Part shown: positions 26,401 through 41,400 of the stretch, one piece after another
Position numbering within the stretch: the first letter of the stretch is position 1
Layout: each line of letters opens with the position of its first letter
Assembly: GCA_006937955.1 (NCBI GenBank)
Contig: SSNP01000038.1
Coordinates: forward strand, 894,097-958,096
Direction of reading: 5' to 3'
Length of the DNA: 64,000 nt
Origin: Pachypanchax playfairii
Taxonomy: Eukaryota > Chordata > Actinopteri > Cyprinodontiformes > Aplocheilidae
Notes under the pieces: model-generated
Told to the model about the DNA's origin: nothing
Seen by the model: only the letters and a program-made list of their open reading frames with translations
Databases searched by the model: none
Position numbers and translations under genes: made by a program

Positions 26401-29400
26401 CAGCTCTCTTTAGGAAGAATGGAGAAAAAAAACATTCCCTGGGACCTTGGCCTAGTGCACCGGCAGCATAAGAACTGTTCTCCTAAACAATCTTGGGAAG
26501 GTTGCTGATGTGCTGTACATGAAGCAAATACAAATGCATCTTAATACAGTTCTTATTGAGAGATGAACTTTTATGGGGTTTTTTTGTGCATTAGAATCGC
26601 TAAAGTATTAAAGATGGTCTTGTAGATCAGTTTATATGAGCTCAGACAAACTGTTGGGTCTGTTTTTTAATCATCATCTTCACGCTCATGTTCTAAATAT
26701 TTTTAAAACTGAAATCATAACTCAAAACTCTTTAACTTAAAAATTCTCTAAAAATGTTTTATGTCTATTGAAACAACTGGTGAATCAAGATTGATATAAA
26801 AAGTAAATCCTTCATTTTTTTTTATTTTGCTGTCACAATTTATTTATTTAAAATTATTCAGAAATAATTCTGTTTTGCTGAGAAAATTAATAAAAACTAT
26901 GTAAGCTATTCTGGACACTTGGTCTACATTTGACTGTGAAGCCTGACTGAGTTTAATATTTAGTCACTGTGTCTGTGTCATATTCATTCTGATTTGTGTG
27001 ACAAAAAAACAAAAACATAAAACATCTGAAATGGTAATATCCTGAATTTCAGCAACACAGATGCAATTTATAGCTTGTATTTTAATTTTCTCCACAGGAA
27101 GAATAATATTTACTTTGACACTGTGCAAATGAGGTTTCATGCTTTTAGGAATTGACGGGGAAAGTCAGGATAATTACACAACTTGTCCACAACACCACCA
27201 GTTATTCAAATGAACTACCAAAAGCTCTTGTGGTGCAGGATTTGTTAAGTTGTTTTTAGCTTCTTGGTTTGAGGCAGAAAACCACATGTTTTGGTTTCTC
27301 TGTTGTTAATTACATTTTAAACAGGTTTACTGTCCAAAGTAAACCAAATTCATGACATGTTCTTTGACATGGTTTAAAACTTTAATCGATCAGCTTCTGA
27401 GAAACTGTAGAAAAGTACCATTATGTGTCCAAATAGATCCTTTAATTTGTTAAAGATACTCTGAAGAATAACTAAAACTAAATGTTATTTTTTAATGTTT
27501 TATTCAGTTCGAAAAAAGTCCTGTATCTACCCACCTGAGTCAACAGCAAACAGGTCCTTTCTCTGGAATTGGACTCATCTCTGCAGCACTTTACACAAAG
27601 AAATAGAGCCGTTCTACAAAGATCATCCAATCCTGTTTGACCTCTTCTCAGTCTTTCAAGTGAACTCAAAGGCACTCAGCCTAAACCTTCCCTTCTGTCC
27701 AAGCACCTCCACATTTTAAACCATATACGTCACAGACGAAGGGATGAGGAAAAAAAAATCAATCCTACCAATTCCTCTTAAAGTTCAAACTGCTGCTGGT
27801 TATCTGACCATCGATCTGCTGCTCCTTCATTCAGCTGCATGTGGGAATGTTCAGTGGTGCTCACAGCTAGGCTGCTCTATTTCCTCCAGCAAACAATAAG
27901 TTGAGTAACAAAGTCTGACTTGTTATTCAACAGTGATGCTAACGTCACTTCTCCTCTGCAGTGGGTCACAAGTCATGAACTGAAGGGATTTTCTCTAATG
28001 AATTTTATGACAGTATTGATCAGCAAGAAACTTGTGTGATGAAGCTGCAGAATGATTTTTTGTTGGGTCTCAAATGTTTATCTTTTGTAGCCTTAAGGTT
28101 ACTGACGCTTCTCCAACACTCAGCTCCCCAAACCAACACCTAGCAGCTTGTAGAGCGACCATCAAGGATGATTTTTTACTCTCTGAAACAGCGAGCGAGG
28201 CTTGGTTAAGCAACTTAAAGATTCCTCTTGACAAAGAATAATGGGACTATTGATTGTCGTAAGACATATTTACCACAGTCCACTCTGAAACCACCAAGTG
28301 CACTGACAACTGGGGACGATAGCATTGTCTGAATGCAAGCGAGACATCACCATAAATAACCAAGACGTCTAAAGAAAGCTGGACGTTCACCAAACAATGA
28401 GACTCTGTGAAGAAATTAAAGATAAGATCTAATAACTTGTCTGGGATCAGTTTACACATATAGGTTATGATACTTTGTTTGTTTTTTTTTGTTTTTTTTA
28501 AGGCAGGGCCCCATTAAAATTAAAATCTGGATGCTAGTTCAGTTTTAATCAAGTTGGATCCAGAAAAATCAAGTTGTTTCCTTTAAGCATCCTGTTACAG
28601 CAGAATGCATAAAAAAGCACTCCGTTTTAACTCAGAGACATCTCCAGCTCTGAAGGATGTCAGTCATTTTCTTGGCCTGGTTGAGAGTGAGAGAAAAATC
28701 AAACCTTGTTTCCAAATTTTTTTCCAATTTTTTTTTCTTTTAATTAAAATAAGGAAGGTTCTGTTCTGTTTGCCATTCTGCACCAACTACAGAAACATTA
28801 ATATTATACTTCACCTTCACAGACCTTTTAACTATATGCTCACAATAAACTGAAGCTCTAAGTACAAAGAACTTTTCCAGCTGATACAGAAACATTTCTT
28901 AGAACTTTTGTTATATTAATAATAGTAAATTCTGTGTTTTAGGTTCCGACATCAGGACGAGCCACATATTATGTATCCTACAAGAGAGATTCATTTATAC
29001 AAATCAAACTGCCCAAATACTCCCTGCCTAAGGTAAGCAGCTGTCATGATGATGACTCATAAAATATATTTAATTTCTAAATGTCAAAGTTAATCATTTA
29101 GCGAAGTTTTTCATGTTCCTGAGAGATTGTTACTGTCAAGCGGATGAAACTGAAGTAAAAGACATTTATCAGTAAAAAGCTTTAGTCCTTTAAACGTCCT
29201 GGTGGCTCTCAGACTGGGAGGAACTGTACAGTATGTCTGCAGCCATTTATATTCACACTACAGCATCGCTCTTATGACCAGTCCCACAGGGTCAACATGT
29301 TCTAATCTGTCACCCCTGCGCCTCCAGTCATAACTCCTCTTAATCTCTCCCGCTGCTCCCTGATAGGATTTACACATCGTCAGTACTGATGAGAAGCAGG

Positions 29401-32400
29401 TATTTGCTGCGGTGCAGGAGTGGAACCAAAACGACACCTACAACCTCTACCTGTCTGACACCAAAGGGATCTACTTCACCTTGGCCATGGAAAATGTTAA
29501 GACCACCAGAGGCATAGGAGGGAACCAAATGCTGGACCTGTATGAGGTACATGCACACACGAGTTGGAATGTATTAGTTACTTTTTGATGTTATTTTATA
29601 TTAAAATCAAATGTTATTGCTAAGTAACAAGGAACTTGTATTGGTTGATAATAATCACACCTGGCAGCCATTCTACTTCTACATTAAGAGCTTGTCCAAA
29701 TAATAAACCCCAAAACATTTATTTAAAACTACACGATGATTTTAAAATAGCAGCTGCTGCACAATATGGATTATTTCTTTAAAAAAAAAAAGAAATCTAT
29801 TTAATGATGAGAGGTTAGGTTAGCTTGTAGCTATAAGCTTCCTGTTTAAGGCCGCAAACCACTGTAAGTGCCGGTGATGTGTCCAAATATGTGAACCCTA
29901 GAATCAGAATCAGTTTATTACCAATTATTATTTACACAATACAAAGAATTTGTCTTGGGTGAAGGTGCAGAAAATAAATTAAAATAGAATAACAAACATA
30001 AGAACCAGCAATATTACTACTAATATTACTAATAATTCTAAAAATGTTTTCACTTTCACCTGAATATAAGCCACACCCACTAACTTCAAAAAAGAGATTT
30101 GTACATCTGTAGGCTGAACTGTTGCAGGCAGCTATGTTGTAATATGAGATATTTACACTGTACATATTTTTAAAAAATGTAATTAAAAATGATGACAGAT
30201 ACAAATACGTACCATAAATACTTTTTACTGACCAGTACCTGCAACACGACTGGTGAAACCGTCTCCAACGTCTCACCATCAAGGCAGAGTTTATGTGCAG
30301 CGACTCTATTTCCTTCTCTGATCATCTTTAACTTGAGTGGTGCACCATGTGCATTTCTTCATGTGTTTTTATGATGACAGTGTATGAAGAGCAAAATGAC
30401 TGATCAGAAGAATTTAGTGTGAGTGTGTTTGATTTAATCCAGATAGTTTTATTGGTCTGATGTGACGAGGCTAAATGTTTTGGTGGCATGAAGCTCGTTA
30501 GCCTGTAAAAATCCCCCAATTAGCAGCATCATTATTTAAACTGCAGGGTTCAAAGTGCATGAAAACAGCAGCAGCTTATAGTTTGGATATCATGGTATGT
30601 ATTTTATGTTTATGTATTTTAGCCTTTTCTACTTGTTTAGGTATTTAAAGTATCTTGTTGTTATATTAAAGCAATAAACTAAACCTGACTAATTTATCTC
30701 TCACTAAAGAAAAAAAAAAAAAAAAATTGATACACTTGATGTATCAGCGTCGGAATTAAACTGGACTCCAAACAGTCCGCCTCCTTATATTGTTTCCTTC
30801 TCTTTGATTTCTTGCTTGTATGTTCTCTCAATGTAAGTCGCTTTGGATAAAAGCGTCGCTAAATGACAGTAGTAGTAGTAGTAGTAGTTTTACATTAGAG
30901 TGTAAATTTGTTTGATGAGTTTGGTTAAAACAATGTGATTGTGGCAGAAGATGCATTCATCTGCATATCTGCTGAAGCATTTGTGTGACTTGTCCTACAG
31001 AATGTGGACAGGCTTACATGATATGATGTGGTCGTCCATCTTCCTGACAGCAGACATGAACGACTCACTGCTATGGAACTTTGCAGTCATGCTTGTTAGC
31101 TCACTGGCTACCTACTGTATGTGTTTGCATTCAGAGCAGCAGAGTGCACTTCCTTCTGTCTTCTTTCCCCTGTGAACCTAGTTTATCACTCCTACACTGG
31201 CAGGTGTGATAGAGAGAATGAAGGAAGGAAGTGAGAATTTGGCCAGCTGCAATAGCAGCAGGATGGTAATTAACAATGCCATTACTCCTCCTGCCCAGAA
31301 TGCGGATATGTGTGCAACTCCTATTTCCATGCAGCTGAGGTTTCTTCTGTGGAAGCCGACCAAGCACAATGCTGTGCATCTTTAGAGGACACATGCGAGT
31401 GGCTAAGAAAATATCTCCATCAACCTGAGAACACCTGTGCTGTATACACACAACTACAGAAAAGAAAGTACAGAAATCTGTTTCTAACGTCTGGGTGATG
31501 GAAACGGCACCAACAAATAACAGTTTTAACAACTTAAGATAAATTATAATCAAGTTTTGTGTCGTTATTGGAAATAGCTGTTGAAACTTTTTTCCACGGC
31601 ACTTCTAAGAACAGATGTGTCTGTTTGAAGGCATGAGGTGATTCCCTGAAGAGTCATTTTCTGTTTGTGTCCTACGATTCTTTCCAGACTGACAAGGCTC
31701 TTTAAAAACAACTTTAAGTTCCGACTCTGTTAATTCTACTGGGAGAAATGAACATGAGGAGAGATTCTGATCGATCGTTTCACCTCACAGTCTCTAAAGG
31801 AAACTACTGGGCCTGTTTATACAAGACAAATACCTTCTGCTTTTAGCTGCTTCAAATTTTAGATGACTTGGTTAACATCAAAAATAACGATATAAACCTG
31901 AACATGCAGCTTTTATGTGTGTGTGTTAATGTGTGTGTGTGTGTTTATGTGTGTGGGTGGTTGGTTGGATGGTGGTGAGGGGGAGTTTCAAGTCTTACTT
32001 CTTCTGCACTAAACTGGTTTCTTTTATACCAACTAATGAAGAAAAAAAGAGTGTGAGTTATGTATAACACCTGACTGTGGCATTAATGTAACCTTTATAC
32101 TAACTGATTATCAGTTCTGTAATGTGTGGAGGATCTTTGCGTCCCAGTTAGAACACAGAACCATTCATGTGCACATTTCTGCTCTAGATGTTTAAGTTTT
32201 CCTTTAAACACATATAATTCATGCAACATGAGAAGATGAGGTGTTTTACTGTATTTGTAACACAGCAGCAGCTCCACTCTAACTGTCTTGGTCTTCACCT
32301 AAACAAAAGAGTTAGCGCTCGGCTGTCTCTGATAAATCGACCCATTACACCATGGAGGATAGAAGCTGTGGAACTTATTTACTGTTGTTGGACCCTGACA

Positions 32401-35400
32401 AACATTGTCTTATGTTGTTGAAAGGAAAAGATGTAGTTTCATGGTATTCTTCTTCCTAAAGTGACTCAATTGGATTCCACAGACAAGAATAAATTATTCT
32501 TATTTCACACAGAAAATTGCACAATTATCTTCTAAATTAGGAGGATTAGTTTATTGTTGGCCAGATGGGAAAAGAGTAACTTCTGTAATCATGAAAGTTT
32601 GCCATGGAAACTACTATTATGTTGACTGTTAAACCACCTCTCAGTTTGAAGCAGGTGCCTTTTGGTTATCAGCTGTTCAGTGTATCAACACAGTTATCCT
32701 TCATTCACCTTGACTGACAGGTGACTGACTGAAGGCATGAAGTGTCAGTGGACGGAACCAGATATGGATCCTGTGCTGATCTGATTCTATCAGTTTGTAA
32801 CACTTTTAAACTCATGAAGACAAAACAGATGATTAATATTCCTGTTTTATGTTATTAGAATAAATCACAGAACAGAGCAGAGGTTTATTTCACTTTAAAG
32901 ACTGAGTGATTCCTTGCTGTTCTGAAGATGCATGTTCACCAGATCTGCAGGAGAGTTATGACCTGCAGAAGAAGTTGTGAATGCAGTTTATTCTTTGATT
33001 TCAATGACAAGCTGCTCACCACAACAACTACAACAAGCTGATGGATAAAAGTGCTGTCAGAAGAGGCTCCAAGGACACTTTCAAAGGAAAAGCAGAAACT
33101 CTGCCTGCAGAATTCTGTTTGCTGCACTGATACTTTTATTTCAGTTTAGATAATACAGTGAGGACACGTGAAGTGATGTCTTTACATACCTTATGATGTG
33201 TTTTTACAAGTAGCTGTAGGTCTCTTAGATTCATAGATGTTTCTTTTGTCTCTTTAACATTTTATAGCAGAAATTGTCATAGAGCTTTGAGATTTTACTG
33301 CTGCAGTTTTCTTTCATGGTGAATTTAAACTCTGTAAAATCAGGATATATTAACAATCAGAGTCTGTTAAACAGTCTCATTTGGCTATTGAGACAAAAAA
33401 AAATCTGTGTCATGTGACTGTCAGTTTATGTCCAGTATGGTCGTTTCTACAGTTTAATTTAGTTAGAAATGTAATTTTTATTTTTGCTTTGATGTGCAGT
33501 TTGATAATCGAAAAAAAACAAAACAAAATTATTTTTATGAGGCCAAATGCACCAAATTTTATTAGTTTGTTTTTTTAGTCTGTAATCCAATAAAACGCAA
33601 AGAGAAAGTAAACACACAGTCTGATCCATTGTACTATATGTGATCCAGGTATTTGTGATAAATTGAGAAATCAAGCTGTGACATTGATCTTTTCTCACAT
33701 CTTAAAGTACAAAAGCATTGAACATACTTCTATTACTGCTATTGCTATTATTATTACTCTCTTTCACAGCATTTCGATCCAAAAAGCAGACAAAAAGCGG
33801 TGCAGAAAATAATTTCCAATTGCTTTAACTGAAGTTAACTGAAGTTATTGATGAATGACACTCTTGATTTGCCTGATTTAAAGTAACATATTTCTCAGTA
33901 AAGACCTCTGACAAATTCATTATCGGCACTGAAGCAAATTGCTGGTAAATGTCTTAAATGCTGAACTTGAAATTATAAAAAATGCAAATCTTTTTGCTTG
34001 GCATCGTCTAACCAGTTATTTACACCAAAAAAAAAAACAAGCAATAACTTTTCATAGAAAACTGTTGTAGGAAATTAAATAATAATTTTTAAAACCATCT
34101 GTAAAGAAGTATTTGCTAGACAACATCTGGATTTGTGTGGATCTAATTCTTCATATGATAAACGCAGAACGCAGCAGCGCGTCTGGTCTTCAACCAGCCC
34201 AAGAGGGCTCATGTCACTCCGCTGCTCATTTCCCTGCACTGGCTTCCAGTTGCAGCACGCATCAAATACAAAGCTCTGCTTCTGGCTTACCAGACTCTAA
34301 CACACACAGCTCCTACTTACCTTCACTCCTTCATCCAAACCTACATTCCCACGCGTCAGCTACGCTCAGCCGCTGAAAGACGCCTAGCGCTTCCACCACA
34401 ACGTGGCATGAGATCATGTTCCAAACTCTTCTCCTCTGTTATCCCCCGATGGTGGAATGACCTACCAAACTCGGTCCGATCCTCAGAGTCTGCAGCTACT
34501 TTTAAGAGCAGACTTAAGACTCACCTCTTTAAAGAACACTTTCAGTCTTAATGTGGAATTGATTTATGATTTATGATAGCGATTTGAGANNNNNNNNNNN
34601 NNNNNNNNNNNNNNNNNNNNNNNNNNNNNNNNNNNNNNNNNNNNNNNNNNNNNNNNNNNNNNNNNNNNNNNNNNNNNNNNNNNNNNNNNNNNNNNNNNNN
34701 NNNNNNNNNNNNNNNNNNNNNNNNNNNNNNNNNNNNNNNNNNNNNNNNNNNNNNNNNNNNNNNNNTTATATTCTGATTTTCACTCATGAGATCTAGTTCC
34801 TTGTTATTTCTCTCAGTTTTACATGTACGTATGTTGGTCACTCACTCTCATTCACAGCTGCTATGACATCACACATCTGCTCCCATTCAGTGATATATTC
34901 AGTGAAATATTTGAAGGTGAATCTTTAAGTCCAGATGATGTCTCATTTCTATACATGGATAGAACAGGATTTCAAACTTTAACTAGATCCCGATGAGGAG
35001 GCTGCATGGAACCAACCTCCTGGTTCTGTTCTCAGGTTTAGCTTGTATTTCAGTTGATGGTCCATGTGGTCATAGCTGTGTATGTTGATGCTCCAGGTCT
35101 GAGCCTGTTCTGTTCTGGTCATAGTTTCTTGTATTGAACCTCTGTGCCTGCGTGCTTCTGCTGCTTCTTGCTTGTCTGCACCTCGGGTCTTAAATCAATA
35201 CCATTGAACCATTAGAGTAGTGTAAAAAACCTGTTTAGAGTTTTTATGTTGAACAGGACTCATTTTATTGTCTTTCAAACAATCTGTCTTCTTTGTCCAA
35301 AATATGGACATTGCTATACACTAAGACTTTGTTCATGCAGCTCCTTTTTTGAAACAGTGACATTTTATTTTCACAGTTTTTATTATAATTTTCATGGCCA

Positions 35401-38400
35401 CATAAAAACACTGAAATCTATGTACTAAATCACACTGGTGTTACTGAAGGTTGGCAGCGCTCACCTCTACAGTATAGTATAACTAGTATAACCTGATGTT
35501 TTGTTTATCAGTTACTTAGTTAGATAATTCTTCCCAATGCAGCTTTTAATTCGGCTTAATTTGAAAAACAATCTTCAATTTTTTTAATTTAATTTGCACT
35601 GAGAAACTATTCTCCCAGTTCCATAAAGAATGTTGCAGGTAATCAAATTAGCATCTTTTTAAAACATATAAGTTCTAGTGCACTAAATGCTGACCAATCA
35701 GATCCTGTTTACCTGCTTTTTATTTACTATTGTATGATAATCTTAATAAGTCAAGGGTCTGCTGATCTGAATACAATACGGAGTTATTATTTAGAGAGCA
35801 GAGCTGCATAAATGTTAAGCAGTAACTATAAATATTAATACAAGTACTAACAGTAGGATTTAGCTTGTTTCAACACAGGATTTGTTTGTTTAAAATAAAG
35901 ATGAACGTTTGATTCGGCTGTATTAGAATCAATCATTCAGGTCTTCCTGTCTTTGTTCACTCGCTGCACCAAAGTCTTCATGCTTCATGCTTCTGTTCTG
36001 TTTCCACTCAGATGCTGCAAGTAGCAGAAATTGTCATTGCACACAGACAAACCTTCAGAGTAATCTGTGCTGTGGAACAGAAACATAGTCTGCATTCTTC
36101 CCTGCTTTGAAGTGTAGGTGTAAATGATGGATGGAGTGAAAGGTGTGCTGGTGGACGTGCAGGCTTTTTTCTTGTTTGCATGCAGGTGTGTGTCTCTGGG
36201 AGTGTGAAAGAAAAAGAGAGTAGGTGGAGGCAATAAATAATAACTGCTACGATTGACATGTCGGGTTGGATAAGGATGGGGGGGACCCTCATTAGCCGCA
36301 TCCATCTTGTGCGCCATGTTTCTATGACAATGTCAAATGCTCTGCCTATTAGTGCCACTTACAGAGACGTGCCCCTGTAGGGAGGGAAGCACATCCAAGT
36401 GGAGGCCCTCACTATGGTAACCACTCGGAGGGTATCTGTCCTTCTGATTGCGTTTCAGGCTTTGATTCAGTTGAGAGATGCATCTTTTTCTTGAGGGAGA
36501 AATATGAAAAAATAATTGGTGATGATTTTGAGGTTGTTTTTGCACATGTGCCCTTGTTTCACTTTGCTCAGGCTGTCAGGGGAGAGAGGATTTTCTAATT
36601 TTTATATAAAAATAAATGAATTAAAGACACAGATGGCTTTTTGAGGGTCAGGTCTTTGTGTTGTTTATGTTGGAACCCACCTAAGATGTGTGATTCAGTG
36701 TGTTTGTGAGGAAACAAACGAGTTGTGACTTCTGTATGTTCATTGTGTCGTTCTGTCTGGATTTCTGTAAGGATGTAATTACAGATAGCACTTTGCACAG
36801 TATATGAACCTGCAGCTGAATATGCTGACAGTGTTTGGAGGACTGTCAGCAACAGGAGGAGGAGATAAGCGTTTCATCTGCATTTAACTGGTGTTGTGAA
36901 GATTGCTGCTGCAATACACAAAATACATTTAATGATGAAAGTGCTGGGAATGCTCTTTCATCACAACAAAGCAACCAACTGTCACGACAACTGTCTGGGG
37001 TTTTAGGTGTAAAATACTCATTGCACGCTTGTATTGAAATGTAAAAAATTGTATTTCTATTGTTTTGTATCTGTATCCATCAGGTGGCTGGAATTAAAGG
37101 CATGCTAATCGCTAACAAGAGGCAAGACAACCAGGTGAAGACTTACATCACATATAATAAAGGCCGGGACTGGAGGCTCCTGCAGGCTCCAGCCTCTGAC
37201 CTGGACGGGAACGACATTCACTGCATTCTGGTAAAATAATGTGCAGTATATTTATTGGAGCTCAAAATCTAATTCTGCTTATGATTATAGTGATGTGATG
37301 CCAAGTGGAACTGTTCCAGGCCTAATTAGAGTTTATGATTTATAGTTAACAGTGTCATTTTATTGTAAGGCGTACAAATAATAGACCATTAGCTGTAATT
37401 AACTTACAACTAACCTAGTTTTGCTTGATCTCACAATATGTTTGGCATCAAATTTTAGTGCATGTGTGTTCCTACACACTTTTAGCTGAAGGGCTCACCT
37501 GAGGGTACATTCGCTGTGGAAATAAGCAGCAGTGCTATAAAAGTGAACCATATATAGATCAAACAGACCCAAAGTTTTAGAAATGAAAGAAGTACAACGA
37601 TGCTTTAAAGCTGCTTTCTACATAATCGCTAATGGGGAGAAACTCTGTGGTTGCAAAAAAAGCTCTAATTTCATAGAAAATTGCTTTATATCTCAGTTTG
37701 TTTGTGATTCTAGTAAATATTTTGAAATACAACAAGTTGTTAGTACTGAACTTCACACAGTTCTACTTTCTTTGCTTTAACATGATGTTCACTTTATGAG
37801 TCTCAGTTAGACTAAATGAAACATTAAAGCATGCAGGAGTTTAGGTGGTTTGTTTGACAGGTTATATCTGATTAATAGATTCTTCTGGGGTTGTGCAACT
37901 TCATATTTCACATGAACTAGAGCAAGATAAAGTCCAGAGCTCACAGATAAAAATGAGCTAGTTCACAGAAGCAAAATAAAGTATTTCATGTTTGTTCAAC
38001 ACTTGTTTATGAGCTAAACCCCGTCTAAATGAGAACCCTCCTGAAACAGGATTGTTTGAGTCAGGTGAGAAACAATAAATCTTAAAGTCTTAATCTGTGA
38101 TGGAATGGAGATTAAAGCAGAGCATCAACCTCATGCTGGTCTGAAGGTGGTTGAACAATGTTTTAAAGAGCTGCTTGTCAGTTATAATTACAGATTCATT
38201 TTGACACCTGAGAATAGAAACTGAAAAATATTACATGTTGATTCGATTAAGATACAGCGTGTCGCTCTGCAGCATCAGTAATGGTTATGCAGGAAATTCC
38301 CAAGTTGATATCATAATAGCTTTCCAGAAAATGCCTTCAGAAAATGAATGATACAGCAATAAATGTGGTAGCAATGATATACAAGTTAAACATATTATCC

Positions 38401-41400
38401 ATGAATCTAAAACAATAAAAAAGTTAAGAATGAATTATTCTAGTGACAGGATTAAACAGACAATGCAGATTAAGAGGTTAGAGCTCTTCCAGCAGAATAT
38501 TTAAAAGCTTCAGTGCTGTGACATCAAAGACATGAAGCTTTTTAGTTTTCTGTTTTGAGTCATAATGGGGGGGGGATTGGTGTCTCTATGATCATAAATA
38601 AAATTTTAATTCCATCATAGTTTGAGCATATTTCTATTACACACGCATCAATAAAACATGTAACACAAAATTACATCATTTTTCATCAAAATTATCAGAA
38701 ACCACATGCGCTGCTGTATCAGGTTCCTCAAATGTTTTCGGAGTGACTGAAAATTGTCACCCAGTTTTTAAAAACTCATTACTTTACAAATAAATCACTA
38801 ACAATAGTAATACAGCATCCAATACACCAACTTTAAAATTAAACCTGCATGAAGATCCTACCAATCTCTGTATCAAATGTGACACCCCACTGTAATTTAG
38901 CAAAACATAGTCTTCTGACAGAAGTAACAGGGTTTTTATTTCCCCACACTTTGGCAAAAAGTCTGTAGTAAACCTTTTAGTTCACTCAGACACACACATT
39001 TTCTCCAAGGGAAACATGTTTTGACACATTCTCCAGCAAGATCCCCCCCACAAGTCCAACCGATCGATCCGGCAANCTTTGGATCACATCACATTTGGCT
39101 TCACTTTACCTGGCAGGCTTTTAAGTAATTTAAAGAGGTTCCAGGCTGTTTGACTTCATAGCTTTCATAACAGCAGCAAATAAATAAATAAAATCAAGTT
39201 TTTCACTATTATTTAACAAAAAAAGCACGTCAAAATGTAGAAACAGGAAATAGCAGGTGGATGCAGCTTAACTTGATGAGGAAAGACACCCAGAATGATC
39301 TTATACAAGGAAATGCAGCTGATATTCAATCTGGAAAGGGTTAAAGGTCATTCCAAAACTACTTAGAGACCATCAGTCAACAAAAGTAACAATATAAGCA
39401 TGTTGTAAACATTTAAGATAACTGTCAGTCTTCTCAGGATTGACACAGAGATCAGATCTCGAGTCTGCAAACCTCAATGGACTGACATAGTGTTGTGAAG
39501 AAGAGTGGGCCAAATTTCCTCCTCAGCCATGTGAGAAACTATTGAGGTCAAACAGATGATTAATTCAAATTGCTGCTATAAATAAATCCTCTATTTTATG
39601 TCTCTTTCTATCTAAGTCCAGGCAGCAGAAGATAGAATGAGATGAGGAGAAAGAGTATCTGTGGATGTATTAAGAAAAAGAATCTTCAAAGACCAGGAAG
39701 AACACGATTCAATACTTAAACATGATGCACTGATAGCAGCCTGAGAAACGAACCATGGCACCTTAGATAGAGACAGAGGACGTCCTCGGCAGAAGGACTG
39801 AAAGTGCAGCATACACTTAGTGGTATAAAGAGAAATGTGTTTCAAGTGTGGACTCTATGTTAATTAACCAGATTATGGATTTAAACTTCCAGATTAATCA
39901 AAGCAAAAAGAAAAAAACAAAACAAACAAACATGAAACAGTGTTGAACCTTCCCGAATGGCCAGATGATCATAATTACTCCATAATTTTGTCAAAAACCT
40001 AGACTGCATTAAAAAATAAAAAATCCTGACCAACAGACAGACACAACGGTGGAAGTGTGATAGTCGGGGGCTGCTTCGCTGCTGCTAGACCTGGATGACT
40101 TGCTGTAACTTGTGAAACCATGAATTCAGCTGACTACCAGCAAATCCTGCAGGAGAACGTCTAATCATCATTTCCCAACTTTAAACTCAAGAGCACTTTG
40201 GTTCTGCAGCAGATCAAGGACCTGAAGCACACCAGCAAGTCCACTTCTGAATGGCCTCGATATGCTTAAAAACATCCCAAACAAAACAAAATATTTCCGT
40301 CTCCTGGTCAAAGTTTGGACTTAAATCTGATTTAAAATGCTGCAGCAGCACCTCAAACAGGCTTTTCATGCTGTAAAACCCTCCAATGTGTCTGAATAAA
40401 AACAATTCTGTAAAGAAGACTTGGAAGAAACTCCCCCACAGAGATAAGAGAGACTTGTTGTCACTTAATTGCAACTGCCAAGAACAACCAGTTATTAAGA
40501 GGCAACAACACTTTCACACTGGGACAGTTTTGCTTGGACAGGTTTTCTCCTTAATAAATTAAATCGTTATTTGAAAACTACATTTTGTTTTTATTCAGAT
40601 TATCTTTGTTGAATATAGACATTTGTTTGATCTGAAACAACCAAATGTAACAAAAAAAGGGGAAAAAAAAAGAAGAAGAACTTTGTTGGGAGCAAAAACT
40701 TTTTCTAAGCAATGTGCCAGAAACAAAATGGTCTTAAAGACTGAATTGTTTCAAGTGTACCATCTACAGTAATATGTTTACATTAAAATTCTATCCAGAC
40801 TCATGATAATTCATTTCAATTCAATCTGAGTGAGTCCAGTGAGTGAAGGGCCCTGCACCAAAGTCACATTCACAACCATAAGATGGTTCATCACATCATC
40901 CGAGCGATGAGACAAGCGGGGTATGTGTATTCAATGATCCTATAAAGAGCAGCATCATATTCTCTGAGGTCGGAGTCCTGGCCCACCTTTGATTATATGC
41001 TATAAATCTGTGGCTGTCACAAACACAGGAAACCTCACCCAGACACGAACACAGACAGATTAAAAACTCTGCATAGCTGTTCTTAGTTGGTGGAAACATT
41101 TTCTGGTTAATTTTGATAATCAAAACATTCATGTCGATAATCAAACACTGTTGATTCTGTCCATCTTATGTCAGTCTAAGAATTTCTCCACTTAGTGGAA
41201 CATAACAAATGCTTCAGGCCGTCCTTCTTATTCATGGTCTCAGGTAAGCTAACGGCCTACATCGTTTATTACACACTAAACAGTCAGGCTCAAAAATTCT
41301 GATTATTTTTGTTAGTTTTTCTCACAATGCAACTAGATATTATTAATAGGCCTAATTAAAACAACAAACCTGGTGGATGGCCAGGGGTACCTCACCTAAC

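Larger units (their letters stand above)
29547..37083 (+). other. Intron, 7.5 kb
   Basis: It holds dispersed repeats (29902-29965), a TATAAGCC-type repeat (30035-30597), an L2-type 3' tail (30819-30888), a GT-rich tract (31914-31962), a truncated LINE (34165-34551) and a gap (34590-34765). The blocks 31130-31340 and 36240-36480 are repeat-free and could be conserved noncoding DNA. The remainder is plain. Confidence 0.85.

Noticed and set aside
31131..31553. 140-codon minus-strand frame
   Set aside because: No recognisable motif, and it overlaps a candidate conserved noncoding block; treated as chance.
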